DNA from: Acanthaster planci
Taxonomy: Eukaryota > Echinodermata > Asteroidea > Valvatida > Acanthasteridae
Direction of reading: 5' to 3'
Assembly (NCBI RefSeq): GCF_001949145.1
Contig: NW_019091417.1
Span: 1,182,275-1,246,274 of the forward strand
DNA: 64,000 nucleotides
Positions within the stretch are counted from its first letter, which is position 1; each line of letters starts with the position of its first letter. A program made the position numbers and the translations under genes. Below are positions 13,151-25,526 of this stretch, piece after piece. The notes under the pieces were generated by a model that was given only the letters and a program-made list of their open reading frames with translations, did not search any database and was not told where the DNA came from.

Positions 13151-14443
13151 TCGTCTGGGTTTTATTCGCGAGACAGTCATTCACTGCCACTCAGCCAGGC
13201 TGTTAAAAGCCAGGTATACGTTCCTCGACAAACTTTTCAGATTAGGGAAATTTTGAAAATTCACATGCACTGTCATGTTTGTTCGTGGTTCTACCGTACC
13301 CCTAGCCTACATCCCTTTAACTTGGGTAAAAAAACTGGAAAAACATTGAACTTACGACGTGCAGGCACATAGCTATGTACGCTGCATTGTATATTAAAGG
13401 AGAAGATCCGTTAACCTATAATCTCTGGGGAGTTTTTATCTAACGATTTCTCGGTTCCTCTGTCGTCACCACGCATTTGATCTCAAAATGTCGTCCACTG
13501 TGGAGTTGGGAATAATATTTGGAGAGGTAAAAGCAAACACATTTTGAGACAGGTGCATCAACGTGAAGTTTCAAGTCTTCGGTTTTCACCTCGTATTTGT
13601 CACTGCTGAACCAGTGAGGGGTCCAAATATGATGCCTACGTAAGACACATATCTTCTTTCATTTTATTCTCCATTATGTTTACCACCAATGCATTTGAAT
13701 TTTAAATGTTAATTGGTTTATAAATTTATTTAACATTTTGTGAGTTTTGACATGGCGTGACTTCAATCTTTGGAAGATGTGAATAGGATGAATATGCATA
13801 ATTCGCGTCCTTCTGTCCTGTTTTTGCTGGCATATAGCTATTTTGTGGCTTATCATTCTTAGAGGAAGGAGCCAACTTTTGAATCACTTTTCGTATCATG
13901 TATGTATCACTTTATTATTTAAGGGTGCCTAATTTACCTTCATGTAAACATATGCACTCTTTGCATAGCAAAGTGTCAGGTAAATATACAACACCCATAC
14001 GATACATCCAGGTTTAATATTGGTGTGTGGGGAATGTTATTTTGCTCAGTGATCAGCTTCAAGCAGAGCCTTCGGACCGAAACCGGCTGTGTTTCAGATA
14101 GTGTCAGCTTACAAATTGATTGATTAAAATTTGATTTTTATGGTATCCGGCCTAGGAGAGACGTTGGCCTGTTGTGTGACTTTTGAATTTAGATTTCCCT
14201 TAAGCATTCCTATTTTCATACTGGCCAGATAAATTTTGACACAGGGTAGGTCCAAACTAAACCAAAGTATTAATGGAATTCTTTGATATGATAGGCTTAA
14301 ATGTGACAGATAAAAGACTCGTTTTCCCCTGCACTAAGCGGCATTAAAGTGACAGCCAGGAGACCGGAGTGAGTTCCCGCTTGTATCCTAGAGTGACAGG
14401 TTTCTCCACATCCCTACCGGCGGTGCTGCAGACGACATTTAAG

Positions 14444-14731
14444 ATGAAAATGGCGCTCGCTTTCCAGATTAAAAGAGGCACATTTCCAATAATTGCAAAA
14501 ATTGCCGGGCGGGCAAATTGGATTAGACTGGTTCTGTGTGGCGCTTAATTGGAAGTCGACTTTTTCAGCTCCAAAAAGATTTCCATATCCGCTGATGTAT
14601 GGAAAGGACGGACAGAGAATGGTGCTAGAGGGAACATAGCATCAACGATGCAAATGAAACAAGGAAATTCCGAAGATTGGACAAGTATTCCCGCTCACGA
14701 TCTCAAGACGTTATTGGCCAGTCAAAGATGA
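14444..14731 (+). CDS. Two adjacent short coding-like frames
   Basis: A 34-codon ATG frame (14444-14548) with basic, hydrophobic composition is followed in another frame by an open stretch starting after the acceptor TTTTTCAG (14569) and ending in TGA at 14731. The second reads like protein (SADVWKGRTENGARG). There is no donor that would join them cleanly. The block is richer in CpG and in homeodomain-type sites (GGATTA, TTAATTGG) than its surroundings, so it may instead be a conserved regulatory element. Confidence 0.25.
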
Positions 14732-15446
14732 CATTTGAATGACAAGCCTGAGGCATTGAAAATTGTGGCCTCCAGTTGTAAAATGTGTTGACAATACCCA
14801 AGCAAGGTCTGATTCTCGGTTTCTTCGTTGCTAATGTATTTTCAAAATAGGACGAAATTCTTCACTGATGCTACGGTACAGTAAAAACAACCTGGAAAAA
14901 AACACGACATCACGTGATCAGTAACACTGTCTGTTGATGACGAATGACTGGTGAATCGACCGATTTTGTGTAGCCATGTCGACATCAATCTTCTCTTCCA
15001 CAGAGAAAACACTATCTCAAAATGCCACGTCTTGTAGATAGTAGATATGCTTCATCCCTGTAGGTGGAACCGCTGAATAGAAAAGGAATCAGATGATTCG
15101 AATCTTCACATTTTGTCTGGGCATTTTTAACTGATTTGGGAAAAACACCTTTAGGCGATAACACCTGGCCCAGGGTGCTTTGCGTTTAACCAATTAAATT
15201 TTCTTTCCCTTCGTTCAAAACAACTTTACAAAACTTGTACAGGCTGATGATATCCCTTTACATGTTTCTCCCATTGCATTCCAAATCCCGTGAAATGGCC
15301 TGTCAAATTAAGCGTGCCTGGTTTTGGTCACAACAATGAAATAAAAGTCATTAAGCTTCTTGGAGGCCCCTGAAATTGTTCCACAGCTATTTCAGTGACT
15401 GCTTAAAAACGACCATGTAGAATACAATTCATTTTGATTCCTTTAG

Positions 15447-15507
15447 TCAAGGTACATAACGATTGTAGGTTTGAGTATAGCTCATAGAGTTAGGCTGACC
15501 TTTCCAG
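15447..15507 (+). CDS. Candidate 61-bp internal exon
   Basis: Bounded by a strong acceptor (TTTTGATTCCTTTAG) and an optimal donor (CCAG/GTGAGTAAG), and open in one frame for 20 codons of mixed hydrophobic and basic residues. Two good splice sites this close together are unusual by chance. No partner exons were identified and the product is unknown. Confidence 0.25.
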
Positions 15508-17359
15508 GTGAGTAAGACAAGGATGACCGTTTGTTTCTTTCCAATTATACGTGTATGATGACGATATTTGGGGTGGATTATTATGAAAATAGTGATCATT
15601 TGAAATTGTTGATTCAGCCAAAATGGAAGCACCGGGCTATGATCTTCCCAGCAAGAGGAATGGTCATGGGGATTCTTGAAATGCTGGATCAGACATGGTG
15701 ATAATGGTATAGTGTCTCGATCATTGCCTTTGGCGATAAACGCATTTTCGTCATGTTGGCGCAACCTTAACCAGAAAGTGAAACAAACTGCCTGACGAAA
15801 GTGTTACCTGGATTTTTTTCTGTTTTTGTTCTGACACGGACGAGTGGTAGGATTCAAGAGATTCCAGGTAGATGTAATGACGTGCATGTTGTCAACATCC
15901 CGTGTAATTAGAGCTCTCCACACCACACACGTCTGTGCTTTCTGGTCAAAACTTTGATGCATCCTTCATCATATTCGGATGGCTTGTCAGCGAGTGTGGG
16001 AACAGACAATACCCCTATGAATACAACTTTCTCACCTCGTGTTTGTGTCCAGGCTGTTAGTATCAGTCAAGATAATTACAGCAGAAATTTGCGAATCGCA
16101 ACAGACGCGGGTGAGGATCATCTTCATTTTAAACGTGGGAACCGCAAGTTCTGAATTATTAACAGGCTTAACTCTGCATGATCGCGGTCTTCCGTGAAAG
16201 GGGTTTACCAAAGTTCCAGTGGATTAAAATTGCATAGAGCAAGGCTGAAGAAGATCTGACAGGTGATCTCGTTCTCATTTATTTTGAAATGTCAGAAAGT
16301 TCTTCAATAATTGATGGTCAGCTGAGCTTGTTTTGGGAGACCTATTGGTTAGCTTGAGCTTGTTTGTGATAAATTTTTAGGATAATGGTATGTGGGTTTT
16401 ATCGAGCGGAGTTGGGTCCAAACTAACAAAGCTCGATGGATCCACCCTTGGTAAAGGTCGGGAGGTTATGTGGTGCTAAGCATCCGTCCTTGGTGATATT
16501 ACTTTGACAAGCGAAATCTCTTACAAGGATCAGTGCTAAAGTATACAAATATACATCTACAGCTGGAAGATATATGTAATCGAAGATGAAGCTTGCCTAA
16601 TCAGCTAGCTTGACAATCAACTTGAATGTAAATTTCGTGAACTCGAAACATTCAACCATTGGATAATAAGCAGATGACGGAATTGTATCCCCTCAACACT
16701 TCGAAATGCATCTCCGTTGTTCAATGCATTAGCACCCCTATTCGTGAATAGAATTTATATAAAAAAAAGAGTATCGCTGGATGTTACTGTTTACGTGCGC
16801 TGCGTAATTATTTAACACCTTGCAATGCTCTTTTGGACATTGGTGCCAGGGAGGTTTTAACCACAGCGTGCTTTTTTTCCTCGAGATCGGAGGGAAAGTA
16901 ATAAATATTTCATCATTGATTATTGTCTGCTCCAGAAAAGCTACGACTAAGATACATATCGATTGATAAATTATAACTTTTTGCAGTTAAGTGGAATTCA
17001 TGCGTGTGTTGTCGCACTATCAGATTAAACATTCATGGACTGTTACACTGTAGAGCGCTGTGTCGGCAGTTGCAAAGGCTGCGATGTCGTATAGATCTAG
17101 TTGCAAAGGACCGGAGACTAAGGAGATCTTCGTTTTTGTTATATTACCATCGGTTTAATAAATAAAGTGCTCCAATAATTTCTACTGTGAGGAAAAGCAG
17201 CCAAGAATCAATTCTGTCGTAAGTGACTTTTGCATCATTTCATGCTATCAACCCAACGTAGACCTAACCAAATTCTTTTAGAGTTTCATTTTCCCACAGG
17301 ACAACTTTAAAGGGGGCTATTGATTTTTTTGGGGGGTGGGAAGTGTGAATTGGGATGTT
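15508..17359. other. Intergenic, nothing recognised
   Basis: Stops are frequent in all frames. No repeat, RNA or promoter signature was noticed. Confidence 0.5.
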
Positions 17360-17432
17360 CTACCGGGACATGATGGTCAGGTTGTTTAGGCCTTTGTACT
17401 TGTAAGCAGGAGGTTGTGGGTTCGTTAACTAT
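17360..17432 (+). mobile_element. Degenerate tRNA-derived SINE relic
   Basis: An A-box-like TGGTCAGGTTGTTTAGG (17374-17390), an anticodon-arm-like ACTTGTAAGCAGG and a damaged B-box GTGGGTTCGTTAAC (17416-17429) occur in tRNA order and spacing. The T-loop is mutated away from GGTTCGAATCC, so this is not a working tRNA gene. Closest in pattern to a Thr(TGT)-like head. Confidence 0.45.
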
Positions 17433-18477
17433 GCATCAACAAGCCTTTGATTTTTCATGGAAGCTCAAGGAAAGCACTAGGCAACTGTAATATAACCTCG
17501 TATTAGCAAAGATGAACTTGGCATGAGACATAATCCTCAACAATGGAAATTTCTAAACCGTGGTATTTGGGCTTTTGTCAGAAATTTAGTTTCCTGTGGC
17601 GAGAACGTCTGATTAAATGTTGCTCCATTTTCTGCAACAGAGACTTCGCATTGGCTTATGCCGGGCCACACATACGGGTGTTTCCCAACAGTGAATGTCT
17701 AAAACGGAGACGAGTCGAACGCGGAATCAAACCGAGATTTGAAAGAAGCCTTGGTCAGCGAGTCACGAACCTCAGTGCTTGCGTATGCTAGGTCCTATTC
17801 CGAGAGAATAAGTGCCCATAAAAGGAATCTTCCATCAACGTGCAATTACTAGCAACCACCCGATCGAACGTGGAAAATTAAAACCTATTCCAGGAGGAAT
17901 TCTGTTACACGATTGTGACGCCAGGTCGTCACTTCGTTTACGGTCGAGGTAACAGTTCTGGTGTGAATGCTATCTATCTTATGCGATCGTCTCCTTTTTG
18001 AATTTGCCCAGATCCATTAACATTCGGGCGTCTAAAATGCAAGATATGGCACCAATGGAAAAGGCAAACACTGCACTTTTAAATTGGGTTAAAAATTGCA
18101 CAAGAGAGTGCGACAGTTTGGTAACGAAACTTGGTTAATATTTGTGCCTGGTTTTTGCCAAGTGTGTCCTTTTTTGATTTATCAATCGATTTCAGGTCGA
18201 CTCATCTTGTCAATATATGCTGAGTTTGGTCTCCCTATGGAGGTAGGAAAGATTTATAATTGCTGTAAGTGACCTTTGGGTTTTTTGTGTTCAAGTCTTT
18301 CGTGTTTTTTCTTTAGTCGTTTTAAATATTTAATGCCTGCCGATAATAAATAAAACTTAAATCTTGTGATCTGAGTCTTTGCCACTATCATAGGACATGA
18401 TTGAAATCAGGTTGTAAAAACCATGCGTGGAAGACACTTTTTCGGGTGTAAAAATGTATGGTGAAATATTCAGTACT
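17433..18477. other. Intergenic, nothing recognised
   Basis: Includes an 82-codon frame with a TTG start at 17543-17791 that has no splice or start support and is not called. Confidence 0.4.
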
Positions 18478-18735
18478 AAAGGCTAGTTCATACCTGTTGC
18501 AAAAACAAAAAAACGCAAGTTTGTGAAGTCAGATCAAAATAGGGCTTAGTGACGCTGCGAATTCAAAAACGTTGAACGCATTTCAACTCTAGCGAAATTT
18601 GCAGCAATTCTTTCGTTACGTCAAATTTGCTTTGCTTTCACATCCGCCCGTAGTATGAACCGGCCTTTGTAAATTCGCAGCGCCAATATTTGATCTGACG
18701 TCACAATTTTGCGTTTTTGTTCGTTTTCTCGCCAA
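18478..18735. mobile_element. Complex inverted-repeat element
   Basis: Left arm 18497-18572 and right arm 18668-18727 are inverted copies sharing CGCAA, GACGTCAGATCAAA-like and GCTGCGAATT blocks. A second inverted pair, AAAGGCYRGTTCATAC, lies outside the left arm but inside the right arm, so two inverted pairs interlock. No coding capacity; probably a MITE cluster or nested insertion. Confidence 0.6.
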
Positions 18736-20089
18736 GTACAGTGATCGTGGCTGTGGCCGAACATCATAGCACGCTAATGGCAGAGACAAGGCCATAGCCA
18801 CAAAATACCCGATTCAGATGTGGCTAAAGGCGGCTAAAGGCTTCTGAGGCTTCAGCCTTGATCGAGAAATGGCCGCACACCTTATGTCTCGAGCTTTTCG
18901 GTATGTCTCAGTACAGCTGCAAAGAACACATAAGCCAATTTGAAATGGTCGAAGCCACAAGTCAACGGTTTCTATTGATTCACACGTAAAATCCAGCATC
19001 GGATCGGGCTACCCGTTAATTAATAAAAGAGGCTTCACAGCAAAAGCATGTATCAGTGACAAAGGAGGGTAATCGCATCGAGTGGTTCCAGCCTATAGTC
19101 AAGTCATTCGGACTCGGTTAAGGCTGAGGGCTCACCTGTGCTTTTCAGCCCAAGTGAAGTGCTCTTGCCTATGTGTAAGGTTGAAGACCACAGTAGGATA
19201 ATGGAATTAGCTTATGACAGTAGGGATTCCGAGGAAATCTTTGTGTAACATTGCAATTATTTACAGTTTTTATACGTCTAGGCCTATAAAATAATGTGCA
19301 AAATGTTACTACATGTACACCTTGTTTGGGACGGCTGTCTGTAGCATCCATTCGGAGGAGACACACTACATAACGTTGAATAGGTGTAGGAGGATGTCCG
19401 CTTTGGTATTTGTTCCCAGCAAGATTTAAGTGACTTAAGACAGAAACACATTCATCGACACACGTTTCTGCCCTAATATTTGCGCGTAATTTCGACGTAT
19501 GCAAGGCAGTCACTGATCGCTGTTCCAATTTTTTCTTGTTTGCATGTCTTGGTTTTGCATCTCAGTCCGACTATGGAATTCCGGCAGAGCGTGAGACGCC
19601 GTAATTTACATCAAATAATCGCTGTCGCGACTGAGAGAATAGGAATGAAACTGAACAACGGTCAGAGAAAATTCACGAAGAAAGTTTCCGTCCGATTACT
19701 GGACCCACGTTTATAACACCATTTTTTTCTGAACGTTTTTAGGCTTTACAGAGGCGCTACAAGATACCCAAAGATACCCAAACATGAAAAATGCTGAGCT
19801 CAAAAGCCAGTCTCTTCAACCTTAAATTTGGCCACACGCCAGGAGATATTCCAATGCAATTACTCACAGTTTGTAGTGTACAGATGTGTAATTTTTCATT
19901 ACTCTGAAAGGGAAGGAAGGCATTCAATAACTTTCGTGAGTCTGCCTTGTCATGTGGATTGCATTTTTCCTCGTTTGCACCTTTAGGGCTAAATCTCAAA
20001 TGAAGAAGAACTTGCCCCAACGTGACTTCAAAATTTGTCTAACACATGCCGTAAAGTGAATAGCAAATCAATGTTTTTGGTAAATGTTT

Positions 20090-20350
20090 TCTCTTCGTCG
20101 GTGGTTTCAGCGCACCGGGAGCGAGACCCGGAACGCTGCAATTATTTCGCTGATTAAATTACCCTCCGAAGGTTAGAGCAATTTGATTATCATTCCATTA
20201 TAATGTAGAAGATTGCAACTTGAGCATTTTGTTCACCTCTGTTGCTCATTTTAGATAATACTATGATAACTGTTTCTGAGGAAGGCAGCACATGGTTATC
20301 ACGTGACATTAAAATACAGCTCTATCAAATTGTTAATTATTTTGGTTGGA
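20090..20350. promoter_or_regulatory. Possible regulatory block rich in ATTA cores
   Basis: Repeated homeodomain-type cores (GCAATTATTTCG, GATTAAATTA, GTTAATTATT) surround a GC-rich hairpin-like segment near 20115. No frame or repeat explains it. Suggested from composition alone. Confidence 0.25.
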
Positions 20351-20539
20351 AATTCATTTTGACGTCTTTGCATACAAACCTGCACCACATCATGTCACGT
20401 GAATGTTTTGGATTTTCTAATACATGTTATATAAAATAACCATTGATTTGAAAAGTTGTATATGTGCAATATTTCGGTGTTGGGTTATGTTGTACGCTGT
20501 TAATGCATGGACGCTACTCGATTACCGGCAGGTGAAATC

Positions 20540-21005
20540 TTGTCTTTTACAAAGGTCATCCCCTTGAGTCCCGGAGACAAAATGACCTCGGAGTGTAGAC
20601 ACTCACTGGCGATTTACTCGAAACGGATTGACAAGGATATTAATTAATGCCATCAATGCAATCGAAAATTACCCGTATAATGTGCAAATGCGACAACCAC
20701 TAATTGACCGTTAGCGCAAGTAAATCTCTCAAAGCTAATAATCACTAGAAATTCCGCCGTTGCTGTGAATGTTAGGATATATGATTGTATTGTTTGTGTA
20801 ATCAGCAGCGTCAAATCCTTGACCGTGACAGCAAGACTGATTGATTTCCTTGCCGGGTCCAGGGACAACTTTATAGCCTTGGAATTTATTCCTAGCGTTG
20901 TAATTCGCTCCACTTTGTCTGCCGCTTCGGGGATGTGCAATAAACTCGAAGCACTTATTACCTATCTGATCGCAAACCTCACCATTTTGAACATGTTTTA
21001 ACACC
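20540..21005. promoter_or_regulatory. Low-stop block with overlapping frames and homeodomain sites
   Basis: Three long frames overlap here: one on the + strand and two on the minus strand, each 78-95 codons. The block also contains TTAATTAATG, ATGCAAAT-like and CTAATTGACC motifs. Overlapping frames with no splice or start support suggest sequence under constraint for reasons other than a single protein. The minus frame ending at 20735 has the most protein-like composition, so a hidden exon cannot be excluded. Confidence 0.3.
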
Positions 21006-22239
21006 CATTTTTTTTTTTGTTACCTTCTAACTATGCAAAAATGTCCATTATTACTCACAGAAATTCAACACAATGGTAGCATGTTGATATTCATAGTATA
21101 TTCTTTTCTCAACAACTGACTTCAAGGTAATACATCCTCCAAGTCAATATTGAGTTTAGGCTGACTGTACTCTGCACCAGCTGTCAGAAATTAAGGTCTT
21201 GAATTGAAGCTAAATTCATTCCCTTATTTATGTTGCCCCATAGAAAAAGATCAAGAATGAACTCTTAGAGAAATTTGGCGAAGTTACCCTGCATTGCAAA
21301 ACTTGTAGGACTAATTTGATTTATTATTTAAGAAGAAAGCGAGAGAGTACACTGTCTTCTTCAACGTCGGCTCCGAGGAGACAGTTTCATCAAATTCTCA
21401 TTCGGAGAGACAGATTTTGAGTTTAACCTAGCCCAGACTGATTTGCAGTAATTAGTTTGTTATTTAATAGCATTGGTGTCGATTAGTACTGAGCATCATT
21501 GATTGAGATACGTTTACGCCCTTTACAGTCGCACTGCCCAACTTGAAGTGTCCTTTTGAGAAAAAATAATTTCTTGTTTCAGACACAAAGGAGTTGTAAT
21601 TGGTTTACATCTCTTGCAAATTAACTAGTTGGCTTTATTTGTTCTTATCTTACTAAGCTTTAATGTTCATGCTACTCAATTATTTTCGGGTTATAACCTC
21701 AGTTACTGTTTGATCTGGTGTATCCGTACATCTGTCGCCCTCACACAGGTTTGATTTCAAGAGACTGTCAAGTTCCTTTGGTAAGTTCGATCATTTCGAG
21801 GTGAATATTCCTGATGTATAACATCAACAAGTCGACATAGCAACATAGAACCTTTGTCTGTGTACACTAGACATGACTGATATGTGCAGGCTGATATTGT
21901 GGTCCTTAAATGTTATTAAACGCATATAATGACACACCTAAAACGCCACCTCTGGTTAATATCTACTTCAACAGAGATTTCTGAATTGGGCTGAGTTTGT
22001 TTAGAAGCAAGACACTCCACTAATCGCCCTGAGCATCTATAATGTTGATGTTACAGGCATGAATATCGTCTTTGTTAAGAGAGGCTTGTGGTTGTTTGGT
22101 ATTATGTTTTTTCTCCTTACTATTAAGGATTTTATTTAGTTTGGATTTGAAAGCCTCTTGTTAAACTTTTTGTTAATCTGCAGTGCGATTGATATTAATG
22201 TCCACTGAACGACAGAGGGTACATTAGATTCTGTGTAGA

Positions 22240-22485
22240 ATGCGCACGCTAGAGGCAAAATGCGCCCGATCTAGCCTACCTCGCTGTTTGGGAAAAACAC
22301 TCAACCGGGGCAAGGCTTTCGAGGGCCGGAAACTTCGCTTGGGCCGGGTTCCGTTCATCTCGCATGCCCAGCTCAAAAATATTACCGCCAGCATAAAAAT
22401 AGAAGGTATGGCTATCATGGGTCTGCAGAATGCTATAAAGAAACAACACATATATCATATGGCGTCTCATTCGTCATTCGTTTGA
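22240..22485 (+). CDS. Candidate 81-codon basic ORF
   Basis: Starts at an ATG with A at -3, just after an acceptor-like TTCTGTGTAG, and runs 81 codons to TGA. It is rich in Arg and Lys, with early cysteines, and its first 150 bp are clearly CpG-enriched. A GAAG/GTATGG string inside it could be a donor. No family is recognised. It could be a first coding exon, a short protein or an open frame within a regulatory CpG patch. Confidence 0.28.
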   Translation: MRTLEAKCARSSLPRCLGKTLNRGKAFEGRKLRLGRVPFISHAQLKNITASIKIEGMAIMGLQNAIKKQHIYHMASHSSFV

Positions 22486-23420
22486 ACGATTGAGAGTAGC
22501 TCGAAAAGTCAATAAGTCAAAGCTGATGAGCTTAGTATTCAAACGAAATCGAAAAATCGAAACAGTATTATTTATAGAAGCTGTGGATTTTGTACCTGTC
22601 CAGTTACAGAGCTGTTTAAACATGTCACCATTTTTGTCTCTAAACCCCCAAAGTGTCATTCGTGGGTGTGCAACCAATTCGAGAATGTATCTTTAGCTCA
22701 CTGCCGAGTTGTACCAATTTGCAACTCTAAATGGTTGTGACCGATTATTCTACTGTGCTTCAGCTTTCAAAAAACCCCGTAAAAACCGAATGATACGCAA
22801 ATTCACATATTTTGGTTAATTGGGTCACCTAATGGCTTACAATGGAATGCGTTAAATTATCTTGTTCACGAAGTGTAGCACTAAAAAGCTCCACCCGAGA
22901 CTGTTTTATCTACCATAATTTACTTCGTATGTCTCCCGCCTTGCCGGCTATTTTCAGAAAAAGGAACTCTTCAAAGACAGGATTTTTCTTGAGCGGGGGC
23001 AACTGGCAGCCTGCACTTTCGGCACTTGTCCTCAAGAGGTCTATTAAGAGATGACATGTAGCTTTTGTTGGGCTATCGATTGCCATGTGGTCATCAACCC
23101 TTTGTGATCTGTTCGCAATGAAATGAAAAAAACTCCCGCGCTATACTGGCGTTCAGAAGGGGAAAAAATGACTTTTTTCGGCATACCAAACAAGTGGGAG
23201 TTATCAACAGGAAAATGCCAAGTATAAAGTATAGTTGAAAACAGACCAGGCAATGTTTTTGACGCAAAAGGTTTGAAATTTTCAAGAAATTGAAGTTGCA
23301 AACCGGCAGGGTACTTGAAACAAATGTTCTGCGTGAGATTTGTGATCTAGCTTTCCGAGTGGTACGCATCTTTCGCCATATTTCCAACGTTAGATGTCCG
23401 ATCAAGGACGGCAGCAATAA

Positions 23421-23555
23421 GCAGGTGTGCTTTTTTTCCTTCCAGCGTGGACAACGACATTGAGCTATGTTACCGCGCAGTCTAAACTGACGACAGTCGC
23501 CTGTAGCACACTGTGATCCGTACTTTGGGCAGGTAGATTTCATTAATTTGAGATT
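23421..23555 (-). CDS. Candidate exon with EGF-like cysteine spacing
   Basis: On the minus strand a good acceptor (TTTGTCTCTTCCCCAG) opens a frame at 23555 whose six cysteines are spaced C-x6-C-x4-C-x11-C-x-C-x9-C. That is the EGF-domain pattern, with CRCPRW at the usual CxCxxG/aromatic position, although the glycine is replaced. The frame stays open far beyond the sixth Cys without protein-like composition, and no good donor follows the motif. It may be an isolated EGF exon, a decayed one, or chance. Confidence 0.25.
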
Positions 23556-23880
23556 CTGGGGAAGAGACAAATGACCTGTCAGATATCGTGCCGGTCAAAT
23601 GCGCAGGTTGATGTTGGGACTAGAAACACGAAAAAAAGTTTGACTATGGTAAGTGCCTTAACCTCTGTAAAGACTTTGAGCACGTGGAAATTTAGATTTT
23701 AAATCTTGTAAAAGAGGTCGCCAGAAAATATTGTATTTGACTGACGGTTTTGACAGGTATAATCAGTGCAATAATGCCCTTTGTAATGGGAGTTTAATAG
23801 GCTTTTTAACAAGAAAGCAATCATGAGTTGCGTTATGCGCCTTAATACGGGTATAGCAACTCGACCACTTGCGCGGCATA

Positions 23881-24153
23881 CACTGAAAAACTGCCTGGGT
23901 TACATTTTAACCCAAGGAAAGGTGAAAACTGCAACTACCCAAATATGGCCTGTGTTGACCCAACTTTGGGTTGAGAACTACTTTCTGTTTCAGTTTCCAC
24001 CCCACAAAATGAGTGGATATTAACCGTTGTTTCTTAAAACAACCCAGAAATTTATTTCAATCACCCAAATTGGGTTGACACAAACTAAACTATTGGGTAG
24101 TTGCAGTTTTCACCCTCGCTTGGGTTAAATTTAACCCAAGCAGTTTTTCGGTG
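23881..24153. mobile_element. 273-bp foldback MITE with TA target duplication
   Basis: Near-palindromic element. The ends are CACTGAAAAACTGC and its inverse (GCAGTTTTTCGGTG), flanked on both sides by TA at 23879-23880 and 24154-24155. The arms continue inward with matching GGGTTA/AACCCA, GGTGAAAACTGCAACTACCC and GGGTTG blocks. TA duplication and no coding capacity fit a non-autonomous Tc1/mariner-type element. Confidence 0.85.
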
Positions 24154-24369
24154 TAAGTGCGCCCGCGTAAACCTCCTTTTCCCTGTTGCCTCGTTAGTTT
24201 GGGATCTACCAGACTACATGTACATGTATATACATCAGCCCTATTGGACCTTTTCAAAGCTTGACCTGAGTCGTTTTAACCATTGCCTATCTTTGTCCGA
24301 GTGCTCACTGACTCTATAAACCGTGTCCCTGTGCTCTTTTTATAGGGAATATTTCCTGCGCCCTTCTCA

Positions 24370-24660
24370 AGCAAATCAAAATTGATGGTCAAATAACGCG
24401 GGAGGCGGTAAGCGAGAAAGAAAGGAACCTAGGCTCGTACAAAGTGACCGCGAACTTGAGCAAACCACGCGGGTAAATAGGTTGACATTTAAGACAAGAC
24501 AGCGCACCCGGTACACGTCGCTTCCACTCGAGTTGAACGCATACAGAGCCCGCCTATCGTTAAGGGACAACATACACCCCTTGAGGGCAAACGCGTCAAA
24601 TACCGAAAAGGGCAGACACGTCAAATTAGGAAGGCGGCCCAGGGAAACAAGAAAGACCAA
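24370..24660. promoter_or_regulatory. CpG-enriched block
   Basis: CpG is clearly more frequent than in the flanks. A donor-like GAGGCG/GTAAGCG lies at about 24405-24415 on the + strand. Open frames of about 80-94 codons occur on both strands, which is expected of stop-poor GC-rich DNA. It could be a promoter with a non-coding first exon for the candidate exon at 25267. Confidence 0.25.
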
Positions 24661-25266
24661 ACTCGGTGAAATACTTCAGCTTTTGTTTGGAATGCAGTGC
24701 ATTATTTTTCATTTTGCCTTTAAATGAAATTGACCCATATGAAAATGTGAGAAATGGCGAAGCCCTCGACCTTTGTCGTGGTGAAGAGTCTAGATGTAGC
24801 TGACCACATTGAGAAGATCACCAAACAGACCGATAACTCGAGTGCATTTCTTTTGCTTGTTGGCCTTGTAGACTGGCGACATCACTTGCATCCATTCAAT
24901 TTAATTTGAAGGTGTACCGTAGCACTGATTACTGAGGAAGCAGGTTGTAGCCAGTTGAATATAGAAAATGTAAGATAAGCCAATAGATAAAAAATTAATG
25001 GTTTTGCCTCCAAAGTAAGACTCTTGAATTTTACTGAGTAGAAATATTCCCTATGATGACCAATAGTTTTCAGACGTGTAACGGCATATGTTTTATTATT
25101 TATTTAGGTAGGTTTATATTTTCCTATTGTGTCCCAATTTGCCCAGTCAATCGATGTTTGTTGAGTGTTTGTCTCCGAGTTCAGCTGCTTTAGTCACTGT
25201 CATGAATCCTCTCGTCTTGTTTCGATTCTCAAGCAGATAATTTTTATTTGTTTTCTCCCTTTAAAG

Positions 25267-25526
25267 CCCTACCTACCAAGCGTATCCAGGAACAGGTGAA
25301 TATCGAAAGGGGAGAAGAACAAGTGGTCGTCATGACCCCAAATCAACAAATTTATTTCAGCGTGCGCGGTTGGCTGTTCCGATCGAGGGCTTATTTCCGT
25401 GGCGGCTTTCCGCTCGTACCCGCCGCATTTTTTGCACAAGCCCCCGGGCGCTCAATCCACTCTAACCGGCCGATGAGGGATGCAGTTGTGAAAATATTTG
25501 GTGTAGATTCCAGGCAGTTTTGTTGA
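25267..25526 (+). CDS. Candidate terminal exon, 86 codons
   Basis: A very strong acceptor (a long T/C tract ending CCCTTTAAAG) is followed by an open frame entered in phase 1 and ending in TGA at 25524-25526. The first 20 codons are charged (VNIERGEEQVVV); the middle is aromatic and Gly/Arg-rich and CpG-rich. No in-frame ATG lies near the start, so an upstream exon is needed. No domain is recognised. The acceptor quality and composition make this one of the better candidates in the left half. Confidence 0.35.

Noticed and set aside
12975-13372. Two open frames of 82-93 codons
   Set aside because: They are produced by the 16-bp tandem repeat, which has no stop in those frames and a 16-residue period.
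17360-17432. Functional tRNA-Thr gene
   Set aside because: The T-loop is mutated and no acceptor stem pairs.
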